A stretch of 5,301 nt of DNA, taken from the NCBI GenBank assembly GCA_002708395.1, contig PANP01000006.1, positions 9,002 through 14,302 of the forward strand, in the 5' to 3' direction. Source of the stretch: Dehalococcoidia bacterium (lineage in GTDB: Bacteria; Chloroflexota; Dehalococcoidia; UBA3495). Positions within the stretch are counted from its first letter, which is position 1; each line of letters starts with the position of its first letter. A program made the position numbers and the translations under genes. Below are positions 5,225-5,301 of this stretch, in pieces. Under the pieces are notes generated by a model that worked only from the letters and a program-made list of their open reading frames with translations, did no database searches and was not told the origin of the DNA.

Positions 5225-5252
5225 CTTATCGACAGGGAATGGCTTATGTCAA
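5225..5252 (-). promoter_or_regulatory. Candidate promoter of the small Cys/His-rich gene
   Basis: On the minus strand a perfect -35 TTGACA (5247-5252) is followed after 16 bp by GATAAG (5225-5230), a 4 of 6 match to TATAAT. The leader would be about 55 nt. A better -10-like TATTAT near 5210 lacks a matching -35. Confidence 0.45.
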
Positions 5253-5269
5253 CGAATTTCAAGCCCATA

Positions 5270-5297
5270 TTTGAACAAATATTAATATTTGTTCAAA
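5270..5297. repeat. Perfect 28-bp AT-rich palindrome, probable operator
   Basis: Each 14-base arm reads TTTGAACAAATATT and the two arms are exact reverse complements with no spacer. The AT-rich core and absence of a GC stem argue against a terminator. It lies about 18 bp upstream of the -35 box of the small gene, a place where an activator or a regulator of a divergent gene beyond the right edge could bind. Half-sites containing TGAACA occur in ArsR/SmtB-type operators, but the regulator is unknown. Confidence 0.6.
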
Positions 5298-5301
5298 GAA
5301 T

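Overview
The window reads as bacterial chromosome of moderate GC, with tightly packed genes nearly all on the minus strand. Four things together suggest Chloroflexota, probably a Dehalococcoidia-like lineage: an HspR-grpE heat-shock operon, an FtsZ/CetZ-like tubulin homologue, small zinc-ribbon proteins, and a selenocysteine-type SelD. This placement comes from gene content only and was not tested by a search.

Layout from right to left, the direction in which most genes are read. At 5270-5297 a perfect 28-bp AT-rich palindrome lies upstream of a 58-residue zinc-binding-type protein (4989-5165), which is followed by a hairpin. Next comes a tubulin/FtsZ-superfamily GTPase (3679-4800), closed by a strong intrinsic terminator (3612-3644). 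Then selD starts from its own extended -10 promoter. Its real coding region is 2472-3518, because an in-frame UGA (3468-3470) sits exactly at the catalytic Cys17 position and is followed by a SECIS-like hairpin. A conventional ORF call would begin 42 residues too late. Downstream is a cytoplasmic sulfite-oxidase-fold molybdopterin oxidoreductase (1770-2381, TTG start).

The left part is a heat-shock module. A MerR-family HspR-like repressor (674-1159) is followed by grpE (56-616), and a strong Shine-Dalgarno at 5-12 announces another gene, most likely dnaK, just beyond the left edge. The hspR operon and a divergently transcribed 59-residue zinc-ribbon gene (1491-1670, plus strand) appear to share one control region. 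Two sigma70-type promoters with 17-bp spacers point in opposite directions and overlap a CTTGA-N11-TCAAG inverted repeat, the geometry of the HspR operator (HAIR). This suggests autoregulation of the chaperone operon and places the unknown zinc-ribbon gene under the same control.

The main discoveries are the selenoprotein SelD, with its hidden N-terminus and recoding hairpin, and the HAIR-like overlapping divergent promoters linking a zinc-ribbon peptide to the heat-shock response. Two small zinc-type genes (1491-1670 and 4989-5165) were found by reading the sequence directly and would be easy to miss because of their size.
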